This document shows, piece after piece, positions 29,073 to 38,287 of a stretch of DNA of 64,000 nt; within the stretch, counting starts at the first letter, position 1; each line of letters opens with the position of its first letter. Location: NCBI RefSeq assembly GCF_947496385.1, contig NZ_CANMCP010000001.1, forward strand, positions 248,001 to 312,000, given 5' to 3'. The notes beneath the pieces are model-generated. The model was given only the letters and a program-made list of their open reading frames with translations, had not been told where the DNA came from and ran no database searches. Both the position numbers and the translations under genes were made by a program. The stretch comes from an uncultured Croceicoccus sp. GTDB taxonomy: Bacteria > Pseudomonadota > Alphaproteobacteria > Sphingomonadales > Sphingomonadaceae.

Positions 29073-29149
29073 TGGTCGGGGAGAGAGGATTCGAACCTCC
29101 GGCCCCTGCCTCCCGAAGACAGTGCTCTACCAGGCTGAGCTACTCCCCG
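29073..29149 (-). tRNA. tRNA-Pro (anticodon CGG)
   Basis: A 77-base cloverleaf on the minus strand. Acceptor CGGGGAG pairs with CTCCCCG followed by A and an encoded CCA; the D-arm is AGCTCAGCCTGGTAGAGC; the anticodon stem CTGTC/GGCAG holds loop TTCGGGA, giving anticodon CGG (Pro, codon CCG); the T-arm contains GGTTCGAATCC. Confidence 0.96.
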
Positions 29150-29384
29150 ACCGATGTCTGCCGCCGGTATGAACCGAACGGCGAGGCAGGAGGGCGCCTA
29201 TAGGCAGGACACGGCGGCGTGGCAAGCATAGTTCGCACATTCGGGCGTCTTTCTTTTGTCCACAGGGCTGTCCACCCCGTACCCACAGGCTCTGCACAGG
29301 CTTTGACGTGCTTTTACCCCGGCTTCTGCCCCCTGCCATACTCTTCTTGCACACCGCGGCCGGGCGACGTCTAAGCTGACCGCC

Positions 29385-30380
29385 ATGAGAACGAATCCCG
29401 ACACAGCCAAAGCCGCCGACGAATCCGACATGCCCGGCACCATTCCGGCGCGCCCGGATGCCGATCATTACGAATGGCAATATCTCGACCTGATGCGCCG
29501 CATCTGGACGGAGGGCGACGAACGGCGGGACCGCACCGGCGTCGGCACGCGGTCCGTGTTCGGCGTGACGATGCGGTTCGACCTCTCGGACGGCGCGATG
29601 CCGCTGGTGACGACGAAGCGCGTCTTCTGGAAGACGGCGACGCGCGAACTGCTGTGGTTTCTTACCGGCGAGACCAATATCAGGCCGCTGGTGCAGCAGC
29701 GTGTGGGGATCTGGACCGACTGGCCGCTGGCGCGCTATCGGCGCGAGACGGGCGAGCGGATCGATGCCGAAACCTTTTCCGCGCGCATTGCGGAGGATGC
29801 GGATTTTGCCGCGCGCTGGGGCGATCTCGGCCCGGTCTATGGCAAGCAATGGGTGGACTGGCCGACCTATGTGCCGGCAGGCGATGGCCTCTACCGGAAG
29901 GGGGAGGGGGTGAATCAGGTGGCGCAGCTGATTGAAAGCCTGCGCGACAATCCGGGCAGCCGGCGCCATATCCTCGAGGGGTGGAACGTCGCGGAGCTGG
30001 ATGCGATGGCGCTCCCGCCGTGTCACAAGACCTATCAGTATCACGTGGCCGACGGGCGGCTGAACGGCCTGCTCTACCAACGCAGCTGCGACGTGGCGCT
30101 GGGTTTGCCGTTCAACTTGTGGTCGGCGGCGCTCCTGCAACGCATGCTCGCGGCGCAGGCGGGGCTGCTGCCGGGACATTTCACCTGGATGGGCGGGGAC
30201 ACGCATCTCTATCTCAATCACGAACCGCTGGTGACGCAGCAATTGGCCCGCACGCCGTCGGGTCATCCGATTCTGTCGATCCGCGACGGGGTGGGGAGCA
30301 TTTTCGATTACGGGATCGAGGATTTCACCGTGTCCGGCTACACGCCACAAGCGCATATTTCCGCGCCTGTCGCGGTCTGA
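29385..30380 (+). CDS. thyA: Thymidylate synthase
   Basis: Converts dUMP to dTMP with 5,10-methylene-THF. It has 331 residues, with the catalytic Cys213 in PPCHKTYQYH, the phosphate-binding DRTGVGT near the N-terminus and the dUMP-binding RSCDVALGLPFN. The insert around residues 105-150 matches the longer ThyA subfamily. The start is uncertain: Met16 (29430) lies just ahead of the conserved HYEWQYLDL core, and neither site has a strong ribosome signal. It is flanked by two tRNA genes. The DHFR gene is not in the window. Confidence 0.96.
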   Translation: MRTNPDTAKAADESDMPGTIPARPDADHYEWQYLDLMRRIWTEGDERRDRTGVGTRSVFGVTMRFDLSDGAMPLVTTKRVFWKTATRELLWFLTGETNIRPLVQQRVGIWTDWPLARYRRETGERIDAETFSARIAEDADFAARWGDLGPVYGKQWVDWPTYVPAGDGLYRKGEGVNQVAQLIESLRDNPGSRRHILEGWNVAELDAMALPPCHKTYQYHVADGRLNGLLYQRSCDVALGLPFNLWSAALLQRMLAAQAGLLPGHFTWMGGDTHLYLNHEPLVTQQLARTPSGHPILSIRDGVGSIFDYGIEDFTVSGYTPQAHISAPVAV

Positions 30381-30473
30381 TTGCCGGGGTTTGAAAAAAT
30401 ATTACGTCTGTGTTTCGATCATCGTTGACAGCGTGGAACAGCTCGCCTAATTGCCCGTCACCCCAAGGGGAGA

Positions 30474-30550
<77 letters not shown>

Positions 30551-30664
30551 CTTGGGGATTTCGATCCAGATCGAACAGCATGGCGGCGGTATCCGAAAGG
30601 ATGCCGCCGCGCTGCGTTTGGCTCTCGATTCAGGCATTCACAGCCGCGCAGCGCAACGCGGGAA

Positions 30665-30886
30665 TCAGCCCCAGCGCCCCGTCTCCATCCAGATGAGAAA
30701 ACGGCGCAGCGGCAAAAGCCAGACGATGCCAAGCACGAGATAGACCGGCACCTGCGCCAGCACCGGCCAACGCGAAATCGGCTCCACCAGCGTGACGACG
30801 ATCCCCGAATAGATCAGCATCCCGATGAGCAACGCCAGCACGCCCACAGGCTTGCGCCATGTCGGTTTCCAGTCGGGATCGCTCAT
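30665..30886 (-). CDS. DUF2842 small membrane protein
   Basis: Protein of 73 residues with two membrane helices (about 14-34 and 44-60), ending in PLRRFLIWMETGRWG. Size, topology and the closing LPLRRFLIWM agree with DUF2842, an alphaproteobacterial family of unknown function. The start overlaps the stop of the cyclo-ligase gene by 4 bases (ATGA), so the two are translationally coupled. Confidence 0.8.
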   Translation of the reverse strand: MSDPDWKPTWRKPVGVLALLIGMLIYSGIVVTLVEPISRWPVLAQVPVYLVLGIVWLLPLRRFLIWMETGRWG

Positions 30887-31485
30887 GGCCGCACCTTTGC
30901 AAACGGGCCGAAGAATCGCGTCGGCGTGATCACCGCGTCCAGCGGCCGGTCATGCGGTTCGGTGGGCAAGATTTCGACTTCCTGCACGTCCCAGGCCATG
31001 CCGATGGCCAATGTATCGCGATGCGCGGCGAGCCAGCGATCGTAATGGCCGCCGCCCTGTCCCAGCCGGTCGCCCGTCGCGGTAAATCCGACAAGCGGCA
31101 CGATCAGCACATCTGGCACCAGCGGCGCGGCATCTGCCATCGGTTGCGCCATGCCGAAAGGACCGTCGCCGAGGTCGCCATCGTCCCACGGGTCGGTCCA
31201 TTCGCGGAAATCCATCGGCGCATCCCGGCCGGTAAAGGCGGGGAGGGCGATCCGGTGGCCGGCTTCCTGAAAAAAGCGGGCGTAATGCCGGGTCGGCGCT
31301 TCGTGCTGTGCCGCGTGATACAGGCCGATCACCGCATCATCGCCGATCATCGTCAGCATCGGGGCCGGCGGGCGCCGCATGATGAGCGCGCGGGTCGCAT
31401 CGGGCAGGGCGGCGACATGGTCGCGGCGCATCTGGCGCAATTCGGCGCGCAGGGCTTTTTTGCGCGCGGCCTGCGTTTCGTTCAT
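30883..31485 (-). CDS. fau: 5-formyltetrahydrofolate cyclo-ligase
   Basis: ATP-dependent conversion of 5-formyl-THF to 5,10-methenyl-THF, a folate salvage step. It has 200 residues. The family's C-terminal motif GDRLGQGGGHYDRWLA (phosphate/Mg site) and an N-terminal Arg/Lys-rich helix AARKKALRAELRQMRR are visible. The start is the ATG before NETQAARKK; upstream codons run into the RNA gene. In many proteobacteria fau lies downstream of zapA and the 6S RNA gene, as here. Confidence 0.93.
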   Translation of the reverse strand: MNETQAARKKALRAELRQMRRDHVAALPDATRALIMRRPPAPMLTMIGDDAVIGLYHAAQHEAPTRHYARFFQEAGHRIALPAFTGRDAPMDFREWTDPWDDGDLGDGPFGMAQPMADAAPLVPDVLIVPLVGFTATGDRLGQGGGHYDRWLAAHRDTLAIGMAWDVQEVEILPTEPHDRPLDAVITPTRFFGPFAKVRP

Positions 31486-31540
31486 CCGGGATGCCTTTTG
31501 AAAGCCGGGAAAGGGTGACGGGCCCACCATTTGGTCGTTT

Positions 31541-31658
31541 GCCGTGTGAAATCCTCTGACGCCTGTAACGTCAGGTGGGAGCCATATATCCCAGGCCACG
31601 GCCCGGGACAGGGACAGCCCCCTAGGATTGCTTATAGCCTCAGGGATGTTCTGTCGGC
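31541..31658 (-). ncRNA. ssrS: 6S RNA-like transcript between zapA and fau
   Basis: The gap between zapA and fau, where 6S RNA lies in many proteobacteria, folds on the minus strand into a long interrupted rod. The closing stem is GCCG-ACA-GAA-c-ATCC-CTGA against TCAG-a-GGAT-TTC-ACA-CGGC. A central open region follows, then GGGGGCT pairing with GGCTCCC, capped by TCCCGGGC-CGTG-GCCTGGGA. This long stem with a central bubble mimicking an open promoter is the 6S shape. The ends are set by the closing stem and the real transcript may extend toward zapA. Confidence 0.65.
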
Positions 31659-31689
31659 TCGTGCCACGCAGAACCCGTCGCCATGCAAT

Positions 31690-32028
31690 CTAGGGATGAT
31701 GGTCGCCACCCTCAAGGTGGCGGGCGATATTTTCGATGCGCTGCGTGATGGCGTCGATCGTCCGGGACAGCTGCGCGTCGGCTTCGGGATCGCGTGCGGG
31801 CGGGGCGGATTGGGGCGGCGCGGCGGCCGCGCTCTGCGATTCGTGCAGCTCGTCGGCGAGCATCAGCGCGGCGAACAGCAGCATGCGCGGCTCGCTTTGC
31901 CCCATCGCGCCAGCCTTGCGAATCGATTCGTCGATCCGCTCGCCCAGCGCGCGAATATGCTCTTCCTCGCCCGGCGCACAGCTTACCGCGAAACTGCGTC
32001 CGCCGATCGGAAGCTTGATGTTGCTCAT
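31690..32028 (-). CDS. zapA: Cell division protein ZapA
   Basis: FtsZ-ring stabiliser of 112 residues. It has the compact N-terminal ZapA head (NIKLPIGGRSFAVSCAPGEE, then the helix starting at HIRALGERIDESIRKAG), a helical dimerisation segment and a long C-terminal coiled coil broken by an Ala/Pro linker. Its start overlaps the stop of the upstream coiled-coil gene by 4 bases. Confidence 0.92.
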   Translation of the reverse strand: MSNIKLPIGGRSFAVSCAPGEEEHIRALGERIDESIRKAGAMGQSEPRMLLFAALMLADELHESQSAAAAPPQSAPPARDPEADAQLSRTIDAITQRIENIARHLEGGDHHP

Positions 32029-32273
32029 GCCGAAGCCCCGCGCGATTCGTCCTGCATCGCGGGGTCCAGCCCGGCAATGAGCGTGTCGATTTCGCGGACC
32101 GCCGCCCCGATCCTGTCCTGTATCGCGTCGCGCTGCCGGCGCAGATCGTCGATTTCGGCGGTGTGCGCCTGCGGGCGGGTCGCGGCCTGCTCCAGCCGGG
32201 CGAGGGCGATCTGCAAGCGCGCGAGCGCGGCTTCGGGCGTGTCTACGCCGGATGGAGTGTCTTGGCCGGTCAT
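32025..32273 (-). CDS. Small coiled-coil protein, ZauP-like
   Basis: Protein of 82 residues that is almost entirely one amphipathic helix (LARLQIALARLEQAA, then EIDDLRRQRDAIQDRI). It is the first gene of the operon with zapA and overlaps it by 4 bases. In Caulobacter a coiled-coil protein encoded next to zapA, ZauP, binds ZapA at the division ring; size and position agree, but sequence identity is too loose in such proteins to prove it. Confidence 0.7.
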   Translation of the reverse strand: MTGQDTPSGVDTPEAALARLQIALARLEQAATRPQAHTAEIDDLRRQRDAIQDRIGAAVREIDTLIAGLDPAMQDESRGASA

Positions 32274-32637
32274 CTCAAGTCGTTCCTCGCCCCTCGCGAA
32301 ATTTTCGATTCGCCGAACGGGATCGTCATACGAGCCCGCAGCCGCTCTTCTACAAGGCGCCGAACCGCCCGAACGACCGCAACCGCGCCCGCCTGTCGGC
32401 AGGAGCAGTTCGCGAACGCGGTTTGTCTAAGCGCACAGGGGCGATTGGTAAAGCAATGGTCAAAAACGGTTTTACACCCTATCGCGTCGAGGCTGCCGTT
32501 GCCCCGTGGCGGGACAGCCGGGGTGCAAACTTGACGAGGCGGCACCGCACCCGCAAAGCACGCCCGCCGACGAATCGAATTGTGCAATCGAACAAGGGGC
32601 CTCGCAACGCCGCCCCGAAAGGCCGGAATACAAGAGA
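32274..32637. other. Divergent region between the zapA operon and tkt
   Basis: About 360 bases that must hold the promoters of both transcription units. The tkt frame is open well upstream of its ATG, but the composition there is not protein-like. I cannot assign promoter boxes confidently. Confidence 0.4.
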
Positions 32638-34626
32638 ATGACATTGGATCGCAGCCAGCTCACCCCCATGGCCAACGCCATTCGCGCCCTGTCGATGGAC
32701 GCGGTGCAGGCCGCCAATTCCGGGCACCCCGGCATGCCGATGGGCATGGCCGATGTCGCGACCGTGCTGTGGTCCGATTATCTGAAATTCGATCCCAAGG
32801 CGCCCGATTGGCACGACCGCGACCGTTTCGTCCTGTCCGCCGGGCACGGCTCGATGCTGATCTACGCATTGCTGCATCTGTCGGGCTACGACCGGCCGAC
32901 GATGGAGGACATTCGCAATTTCCGCCAGCTGGGCAGCGTGTGCGCCGGGCATCCGGAAAATTTCCTCATCCCCGGCGTCGAATGCACGACCGGCCCGCTG
33001 GGCCAGGGGCTGGCCATGGCGGTCGGCATGGCGATGGCGGAACGGCATCTCAATGCGCAGTTCGGCGACGATCTTGTCGACCACCGCACGTGGACGATCG
33101 CGGGCGACGGCTGTCTCATGGAAGGCGTCAATCACGAGGCGATCGGCCTTGCCGGGCATCTGAAGCTTGGCCGGCTGAACGTGCTTTGGGACGATAACGA
33201 CATCACCATCGACGGGGCGACCTCGCTTTCCACGAGCGAGGACATCAAGGCGCGCTATGCCGCGACCGGCTGGCACGTGACCAGCTGTGACGGGCATGAT
33301 TTCGACGACATCCGCCGCGCGCTCGACGAGGCGGTCGCCGATCCGCGCCCGTCGCTCGTCGCGTGCAAGACCGTGATCGGCAAGGGTGCCCCGAACAAGC
33401 AGGGCACCTCCGCCACGCACGGCGCGGCGCTTGGCGACGCGGAAATCGCCGCCGTCCGCGAAACGCTGGGCTGGAGCGCCGCTCCGTTCGAGATTCCTTC
33501 GGACGTCGCGTCCGACTGGCAGGGCACCGCCGTGCGCGGCCGCAAGGCGCGGCAGGAATGGACCGACCGCCTCGCCAAATCCCCCGATGGGGAGGCGTTC
33601 CGCGCCCGTATGTCGGGCGAACTGCCCAAGCTTGCCGACTGGCAGGAATACAAGGAACAGCTTACGCGCGACATGCCGAAAATGGCCACGCGCAAGGCGA
33701 GCGAGGCTGCATTGGGCGTCCTCACCGCGTCGGTTCCGGCGTTGGTTGGCGGGTCCGCCGATCTTACCGGGTCTAACAATACCAAGACCCCCGCGACCAC
33801 GCCCTTCACGGCGGAGGATTACGCGGGCCGCTACGTCTATTACGGCATTCGCGAATTCGGCATGGCCGCGGCGATGAACGGCATGGCGCTCCATGGCGGG
33901 ATCATCCCCTATGGCGGCACCTTCATGGTGTTTTCGGACTATTGCCGTCCGGCGATCCGCCTCTCCGCATTGCAGGAGGCGCAGGCGATCTACGTCATGA
34001 CGCACGATTCCATCGGGCTTGGCGAAGATGGCCCGACGCATCAGCCGGTCGAACACCTTCAATCGCTGCGCATGATCCCGAACCTGCGCGTGTTCCGCCC
34101 GGCCGATGCGCTCGAAACGGCGGAATGCTGGGAACTGGCGCTGCGTCATACGACGGGTCCGTCGCTTCTCGCGCTCAGCCGGCAGAACCTGCCCGCGCTG
34201 CGCACCGACGCGGATCAGAACCGGAGCGCGCGCGGCGCCTATCGCGTCCGTGCCGCCGATGCCCCGCGCAAGGTCGTCCTCATCGCCAGCGGTTCCGAAG
34301 TGCAGCTCGCGCTCGACGTCGCGGAGGTGCTGGAGGCCGAAGGCGTGGGCGCGGATGTCGTATCCATGGTCTGCACGCAGCTTTTCGACGAGCAGGACAA
34401 GATCTACCGCGACGATATCCTGCCGCACGTCAAGCCGAGCGATATCCTGCGCGTCTCGATCGAGGCGGGCAGCTCGTACGGGTGGGAACGCTACACCATG
34501 CTGGACGGTCTCCAAATCGGGATCGACCGGTTCGGCGCGTCTGCACCCGCGGACGATCTGTTCGAGAAATTCGGTTTCACGACCGATGCCATCGTTCCCC
34601 AAATCAAAGCACGTCTAGGCATCTAA
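32638..34626 (+). CDS. tkt: Transketolase
   Basis: Thiamine-diphosphate enzyme exchanging two-carbon units in the pentose phosphate pathway, 662 residues. It has the HPGMPMGMAD region, the ThDP-binding motif GDGCLMEG through WDDNDI, and the substrate-binding HDSIGLGEDGPTHQPVEHL in the Pyr domain. The start is the ATG before TLDRSQLTPMANAIRALS. It begins a carbon-metabolism operon with gap, a MOSC gene, pgk and fba, all forward and closely spaced. Confidence 0.96.
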   Translation: MTLDRSQLTPMANAIRALSMDAVQAANSGHPGMPMGMADVATVLWSDYLKFDPKAPDWHDRDRFVLSAGHGSMLIYALLHLSGYDRPTMEDIRNFRQLGSVCAGHPENFLIPGVECTTGPLGQGLAMAVGMAMAERHLNAQFGDDLVDHRTWTIAGDGCLMEGVNHEAIGLAGHLKLGRLNVLWDDNDITIDGATSLSTSEDIKARYAATGWHVTSCDGHDFDDIRRALDEAVADPRPSLVACKTVIGKGAPNKQGTSATHGAALGDAEIAAVRETLGWSAAPFEIPSDVASDWQGTAVRGRKARQEWTDRLAKSPDGEAFRARMSGELPKLADWQEYKEQLTRDMPKMATRKASEAALGVLTASVPALVGGSADLTGSNNTKTPATTPFTAEDYAGRYVYYGIREFGMAAAMNGMALHGGIIPYGGTFMVFSDYCRPAIRLSALQEAQAIYVMTHDSIGLGEDGPTHQPVEHLQSLRMIPNLRVFRPADALETAECWELALRHTTGPSLLALSRQNLPALRTDADQNRSARGAYRVRAADAPRKVVLIASGSEVQLALDVAEVLEAEGVGADVVSMVCTQLFDEQDKIYRDDILPHVKPSDILRVSIEAGSSYGWERYTMLDGLQIGIDRFGASAPADDLFEKFGFTTDAIVPQIKARLGI

Positions 34627-34641
34627 GAGGAGTTTCAGCAT

Positions 34642-35649
34642 ATGGCGACGAAGGTTGCGATTAATGGTTTCGGTCGTATCGGACGGCTGGTGGCGCGCGC
34701 TCTGCTCGAACGCGACGATCACGATCTGGAACTCGTGGCGATCAACGATCTCGCCGATGCGAAGGACAATGCGCTCCTGTTCTCCTACGATTCCACGCAT
34801 GGGCGTTTCCCGGGCGAGGTAACGTCCGACGCCGACAGCATCACCGTCAACGGCAAGAAGATCGCCGTCACCAAGGAGCGCGATCCCGGCAAGCTTCCGC
34901 ACAAGGCGATGGGCGTCGACATCGTGCTCGAATGCACCGGTTTCTTCCAGTCGAAGGAAGCGGCCAGCCCGCATCTCGACGCCGGGGCCAAGCGCGTGCT
35001 CATCTCCGCGCCGGCCAAGAACGTCGACAAGACCATCGTGTTCGGCGTCAACCAGGACACGCTGACCGCCGACGACATCGTCGTGTCGAACGCAAGCTGC
35101 ACCACCAACTGCCTCGCGCCCGTCGCAAAGGTGCTGCACGAGGCGGTCGGGATCGAGCGCGGTTTCATGACCACGATCCACAGCTACACCAATGATCAGC
35201 GCATGCTCGACCAGATGCATTCGGACATGCGTCGTGCCCGCGCCGGCGCGCAGAACATGATCCCGACGACGACGGGCGCGGCCCGCGCGGTCGGCCTCGT
35301 CCTGCCCGAACTTAATGGCAAGCTCGATGGCAGCTCGGTCCGCGTACCGACGCCGAACGTCAGCCTGATCGACCTCGTGTTCACCCCGTCGCGCGACACC
35401 AGCGCTGAGGAACTGAACGAGGCGCTCAAATCCGCCGCCAATGGTGCCTTGAAGGGTGTGCTCGATTATACGGAGGAGCCGCTGGTGTCCTCCGACTTCA
35501 ACCATTATCCGGCCAGCTCGACCGTCGACAGCCTCGAAACCGCAGTGCTGGAAAACAAGCTTGCCCGCGTCGTGTCGTGGTATGACAACGAATGGGGCTT
35601 CTCCAACCGGATGATCGACACCGCCGGCGTGATCGCGGGCCTGATCTGA
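34642..35649 (+). CDS. gap: Glyceraldehyde-3-phosphate dehydrogenase, type I
   Basis: Glycolytic enzyme of 335 residues. NAD-binding [10 protein letters not shown] starts at residue 7 and the catalytic Cys153 sits in [12 protein letters not shown]. The acidic residue after the second strand is replaced by Asn (LVAINDL), as in phosphorylating GAPDHs of this type. An AGAGGAG site precedes the ATG. It lies 15 bases after tkt. Confidence 0.97.
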   Translation: MATKVAINGFGRIGRLVARALLERDDHDLELVAINDLADAKDNALLFSYDSTHGRFPGEVTSDADSITVNGKKIAVTKERDPGKLPHKAMGVDIVLECTGFFQSKEAASPHLDAGAKRVLISAPAKNVDKTIVFGVNQDTLTADDIVVSNASCTTNCLAPVAKVLHEAVGIERGFMTTIHSYTNDQRMLDQMHSDMRRARAGAQNMIPTTTGAARAVGLVLPELNGKLDGSSVRVPTPNVSLIDLVFTPSRDTSAEELNEALKSAANGALKGVLDYTEEPLVSSDFNHYPASSTVDSLETAVLENKLARVVSWYDNEWGFSNRMIDTAGVIAGLI

Positions 35650-35665
35650 GCCGGAGGGACGGACG

Positions 35666-36136
35666 ATGAGCGTGGGGCGGTTGGTCGGCATTGCGCGGCA
35701 TGACCGCCCGCGCGGTCCGATCGAGGAAATAGACGCCGTTGAGGTGACGGTGGAGGCGGGCCTTGCCGGCGATTATCGCGGTGCGATGAAGCCGGACGGC
35801 CCGCGCAAGCGCCAGGTTTCGCTCATCACCGCATCGGGATGGGCCGCCGCGATGGCCGATCTCGACCTCGCGCCCGACGCCATCGCCTGGTCCGAGCGGC
35901 GTGCCAACCTGCTCGTCGACGGTATTGCATTGCCGCGCGAGGCGGGTGCGCGAATCCATATCGGCGAAACCCTCGTCATCGAGGCGGTGCAGGAATGCGA
36001 CCCCTGCAGCCGGATGGAAGACATTCACGCCGGATTGAAGGCGGCGCTGACGCCCGATTGGCGCGGCGGCGTGCTGGGCCGGGTGCTGAACGGCGGGCAC
36101 ATCGCCACAGGCGACATCATAAGGATCGATGCATGA
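35666..36136 (+). CDS. MOSC-domain protein
   Basis: Protein of 156 residues consisting of a single MOSC domain, a beta-barrel related to molybdenum cofactor sulfurases. The key cysteine region is QECDPCSRMEDIHAGL and the GxxGDxR-like motif is AGLAGDYRGAMK. It probably handles sulfur or molybdenum-cofactor chemistry in the cytoplasm. It sits between gap and pgk and overlaps pgk by 4 bases, an odd place for a cofactor gene; co-transcription is clear, the functional link is not. Confidence 0.88.
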   Translation: MSVGRLVGIARHDRPRGPIEEIDAVEVTVEAGLAGDYRGAMKPDGPRKRQVSLITASGWAAAMADLDLAPDAIAWSERRANLLVDGIALPREAGARIHIGETLVIEAVQECDPCSRMEDIHAGLKAALTPDWRGGVLGRVLNGGHIATGDIIRIDA

Positions 36137-37332
36137 GCAGCTTTCGCACTCTCGACGATATTGAACAGGTTGCAGGCAGGGTGGCGCTCGTCCGCGTCGA
36201 TCTGAACCTCCCGATGAACGGCGGGCAGGTCACGGACCGCACGCGGATCAACGCCTCGGCGCCGACCATTCTCGAACTTGCCGATGCGGGGGCAAAGGTG
36301 CTGCTCCTCGCGCATTTCGGCAGGCCGAAGGGCGAGCGCAGCTCGACCCAGTCGCTCAGCATGGTGGTCGATGCGGTGCAGGACGTCCTTGGCCGCGAAA
36401 TCATGTTCGTGCCCGAAGTCGCCGGCGATGTCGTCGCGCAATCGGTCGGCATTTTGCGCAATGGCGACGTCGCCATCCTCGAAAACACGCGCTTCTGGCC
36501 GGGCGAGGAGGCAAACGACGCCGAATTCGCCGCCGCCATCGCCGCCAATGGCGATTTCTACGTCAATGATGCGTTTTCCGCCGCCCACCGCGCCCATGCC
36601 AGCACCGAGGCGGTCACCCATTGCCTGCCAAGCTATGCCGGGCGCGCGATGCAGAAGGAACTCGAAGCGCTCGACAAGGCGCTCGGCAATCCGGAAAAGC
36701 CGGTCGCGGCCGTCGTGGGCGGGGCCAAGGTGTCGAGCAAGCTCGCCGTGCTGGAGCATCTTGTCGGGATCGTCGATCACCTCATCATCGGTGGCGGCAT
36801 GGCCAACACCTTCCTCGCCGCGCGCGGGGTCGATGTCGGCAAATCCTTGTGCGAGCACGAGTTGAAGCCCACGGTGGAAAAGATCATGGAGGCCGCCGAT
36901 CGTTCGGGCTGCACCGTGCATCTGCCCTATGATGTGGTGGTGGCGACCGAATTCGCCGCCCATCCCGCATCGCTGCGCACCTGCAACGTGCACGAGGTCG
37001 CGGCAGAGGAGATGATCCTCGACATTGGGCCGCAGGCGACCGAGGCGCTGGCCGATGTGCTCAAGACCTGCCGCACGCTGGTGTGGAACGGGCCGCTCGG
37101 CGCGTTCGAGACCGAGCCGTTCGATGCGGCCACCGTATCCCTTGCAAAGACCGCGGCCGCGCTCACCCGCGAAGGCTCGCTCGTGTCCGTGGCAGGCGGG
37201 GGCGACACGGTTGCCGCGCTCAATCACGCGGGCGCCGGGGACGATTTCACCTATGTCTCGACCGCGGGCGGGGCCTTTCTCGAATGGATGGAAGGGCGCG
37301 AATTGCCGGGGGTCGCGGCGTTGACACGCTGA
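36133..37332 (+). CDS. pgk: Phosphoglycerate kinase
   Basis: Interconverts 1,3-bisphosphoglycerate and 3-phosphoglycerate, making ATP. It has 399 residues, with the signature VRVDLNLPM, substrate-binding HFGRPKG, the hinge region VVGGAKVSSKL and the C-terminal nucleotide loop GGGDTVAAL. The ATG overlaps the MOSC stop. It completes the lower-glycolysis set with gap. Confidence 0.97.
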   Translation: MSSFRTLDDIEQVAGRVALVRVDLNLPMNGGQVTDRTRINASAPTILELADAGAKVLLLAHFGRPKGERSSTQSLSMVVDAVQDVLGREIMFVPEVAGDVVAQSVGILRNGDVAILENTRFWPGEEANDAEFAAAIAANGDFYVNDAFSAAHRAHASTEAVTHCLPSYAGRAMQKELEALDKALGNPEKPVAAVVGGAKVSSKLAVLEHLVGIVDHLIIGGGMANTFLAARGVDVGKSLCEHELKPTVEKIMEAADRSGCTVHLPYDVVVATEFAAHPASLRTCNVHEVAAEEMILDIGPQATEALADVLKTCRTLVWNGPLGAFETEPFDAATVSLAKTAAALTREGSLVSVAGGGDTVAALNHAGAGDDFTYVSTAGGAFLEWMEGRELPGVAALTR

Positions 37333-37378
37333 GTGCCGAACCTTTCTCGAACACACGATTGAACAGGGGATTGCGACG

Positions 37379-38278
37379 ATGACTTACGACGAGATGCTTG
37401 AACAGATCCGCAATGGCGATGGCTTTATCGCGGCTTTGGACCAGAGCGGCGGATCGACGCCTAAGGCGCTGCGCGGATATGGTGTCGAGGATGATGCATG
37501 GTCGGGCGACGAGGAAATGTTCGCCATGATCCACACCATGCGCAGCCGTATCGTGACCTCGCCGTGCTTCAACGGGGACAGGGTGCTCGGCGCGATCCTG
37601 TTCGAGAAGACCATGGACGGCGACGCCGACGGCAAGCCGGTCCCCACCGTGTTGCAGGAGCGCGGCGTGGTCCCGTTCCTCAAGGTCGACAAGGGGCTGG
37701 AGGACGAGGACAAGGGCGTGCAACTGATGAAGCCGATGCCCGGCCTCACCGAGCTGTTGAAGCGCGCGAAGGACAAGGGCGTGTTCGGCACGAAGATGCG
37801 TTCGGTCATCAATTCCGCCGATGCGCAGGGTATCGCCGCCATCGTGAAGCAGCAGTTCGATGTCGGCAACCAGATCGTCGATGCCGGGCTCATGCCGATC
37901 CTGGAGCCGGAATACACCATCAGCGCCGAGGACCGCGCCGAGGGTGAGGAGATCCTGCGTGACGAGATCCTCAAGGCGCTCGACGAGCTGTCCGGCGGGC
38001 GTCAGGTCATGCTGAAGCTGTCGATCCCGGCGGTGCCCGGCACCTATGATGCGCTGGTCGACCATCCGGCGGTGGCGCGCGTCGTCGCGCTTTCGGGTGG
38101 GTATTCGCGCACCGACGCCTGCGCCGAGCTGGCGAAGAACAAGGGCATGATCGCAAGCTTCAGCCGCGCCTTGCTCGAAGAGCTGCGCCACCAAATGGAT
38201 GACAAGCAGTTCGACGACGCGCTTTCCACCGCGATCGACGAAATCTACTGCGCATCGGCGGAAAAGAACGCCGCCTGA
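37379..38278 (+). CDS. fba: Fructose-bisphosphate aldolase, class I
   Basis: Schiff-base aldolase of the bacterial class I type, 299 residues. It has the opening LDQSGGSTPKAL, the acidic motif PILEPEYTISAEDR and the Schiff-base lysine in VMLKLSIPAVPGTYD. It lies 46 bases after pgk in the same direction, last of the carbon-metabolism operon. A metal-dependent class II enzyme is excluded by the absence of its His motifs. Confidence 0.93.
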   Translation: MTYDEMLEQIRNGDGFIAALDQSGGSTPKALRGYGVEDDAWSGDEEMFAMIHTMRSRIVTSPCFNGDRVLGAILFEKTMDGDADGKPVPTVLQERGVVPFLKVDKGLEDEDKGVQLMKPMPGLTELLKRAKDKGVFGTKMRSVINSADAQGIAAIVKQQFDVGNQIVDAGLMPILEPEYTISAEDRAEGEEILRDEILKALDELSGGRQVMLKLSIPAVPGTYDALVDHPAVARVVALSGGYSRTDACAELAKNKGMIASFSRALLEELRHQMDDKQFDDALSTAIDEIYCASAEKNAA

Positions 38279-38287
38279 GACACGCGC

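Noticed and set aside
29256-29306. Cluster of DnaA-box-like nonamers (TTGTCCACA and weaker variants) upstream of thyA, as a possible replication origin
   Set aside because: Only one copy is close to consensus, no AT-rich unwinding element is adjacent, and the neighbours (tRNA, thyA) are not the usual origin genes.
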